From positions 1-16,064 of the forward strand of contig QZKK01000248.1 of assembly GCA_003599475.1 (NCBI GenBank): DNA of 16,064 nt. Direction: 5' to 3'. Of this stretch, positions 15,735-16,064 are shown piece by piece. Each line of letters opens with the position of its first letter. The first letter of the stretch is position 1. This DNA is from Desulfobacteraceae bacterium (GTDB lineage Bacteria; Desulfobacterota; Desulfobacteria; Desulfobacterales; SURF-15). The translations under genes were made by a program, and so were the position numbers. Below the pieces are notes generated by a model. It saw nothing but the letters and a program-made list of their open reading frames with translations, was not told the origin of the DNA and did no database searches.

Positions 15735-16064
15735 TTACCAAACGAGAAGGGAGACCCCCGAAAAAAGCAGCAGACCGGCGACAATTTGATGGAATCGTCT
15801 TTCACCGATCCGGGCATGCGTCTTGTGACCCAGGACGGTCCCCAAAACGAGCGCCGGAGTGAGGACAAGGGCGAGCTCGATCGTTTCCGGAGTCAACAAT
15901 CCGGCTCCTGCATAAAGGCAGATGCGCCACGAATAATCGATCGAAAACAATCCGATCAGAGATGCGCGCATGATCTCTTTTCTCCTGATCCGATAGGAAA
16001 GATAGGCGACGAAGGCCGGTCCGCTGGTACCGAACATGCCGCCGAAGATGCCGCCGAGGGTTCC
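15735..16064 (-). CDS. TauE/SafE-family permease, C-terminal part (runs off window)
   Basis: The last 109 residues of a membrane protein whose start lies beyond 16064. The visible part opens with the glycine-rich GGIFGGMFGTSGPAF, the second repeat motif of the TauE/SafE family, then a charged loop (SYRIRRKE) and about three hydrophobic helices ending at residue VW. The family moves organic or inorganic anions such as sulfite, sulfoacetate or sulfonates across the cytoplasmic membrane; this member's substrate is not evident. Its stop codon lies 13 bases from that of the GH13 gene, so the two are convergent, and no intrinsic terminator is visible between them. Confidence 0.82.
   Translation of the reverse strand, partial: GTLGGIFGGMFGTSGPAFVAYLSYRIRRKEIMRASLIGLFSIDYSWRICLYAGAGLLTPETIELALVLTPALVLGTVLGHKTHARIGERRFHQIVAGLLLFSGVSLLVW

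Overview
The window most likely comes from an anaerobic, selenocysteine-using member of the Desulfobacterota (sulfate-reducing or syntrophic delta-proteobacteria) with a Wood-Ljungdahl (reductive acetyl-CoA) pathway. This is inferred from gene content. It carries a cytoplasmic selenocysteine formate dehydrogenase, a large HdrA-type flavoprotein, MvhD, an HdrC-HdrB fusion and both subunits of the acetogen-type methylene-tetrahydrofolate reductase (MetV, MetF). No rRNA or tRNA gene, phage, insertion sequence or CRISPR array was seen.

Layout. 1-350: a cold-shock protein gene (minus strand) with a hairpin downstream and, in its leader, a stem that buries its own Shine-Dalgarno sequence. 627-1808 (plus): a YkgJ-type cysteine-cluster protein and an exported cupin. 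1853-2551 (minus): an NADPH-dependent FMN reductase/iron-sulfur-flavoprotein-like gene, followed in frame by the 3' remnant of a zinc alcohol dehydrogenase. 2872-5637 (plus): fdhA, read through an in-frame UGA. 5722-5754: a bidirectional terminator. 13833 down to 5826 (minus): an apparent operon hdrA - mvhD - hdrC/B fusion - metV - metF. 14189-15721 (plus): a GH13 alpha-amylase-family enzyme. 15735-16064 (minus): the C-terminal part of a TauE/SafE permease that runs off the window.

The central result is that four redox genes within 11 kb each contain one in-frame UGA exactly where their family normally has a cysteine codon: FdhA residue 378, HdrA residue 62, MvhD residue 16 and the HdrC/B fusion residue 244. 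Each UGA is followed by a short hairpin in the place expected of a bacterial SECIS element. In fdhA the loop is GGUCU, 18 nt after the UGA. A standard gene caller would split these four genes into eight or more fragments and would lose the starts of mvhD and hdrA.

How the genes may work together (inference). FdhA oxidises formate or reduces CO2. MvhD is the usual electron bridge from a hydrogenase or formate dehydrogenase to HdrA. HdrA holds the flavins and iron-sulfur clusters, and here also carries an inserted GltD-like NAD(P)H:flavin module and a second HdrA module. The HdrC/B fusion passes electrons to a final acceptor. MetVF interconverts methylene- and methyl-tetrahydrofolate. The set resembles the metFV-hdrABC-mvhD cluster known in Moorella thermoacetica, with a formate dehydrogenase alongside and heavy selenocysteine use. 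It could be a formate/NAD(P)H/methylene-THF electron-bifurcating or confurcating complex. Sequence alone cannot show the electron partners or the direction.
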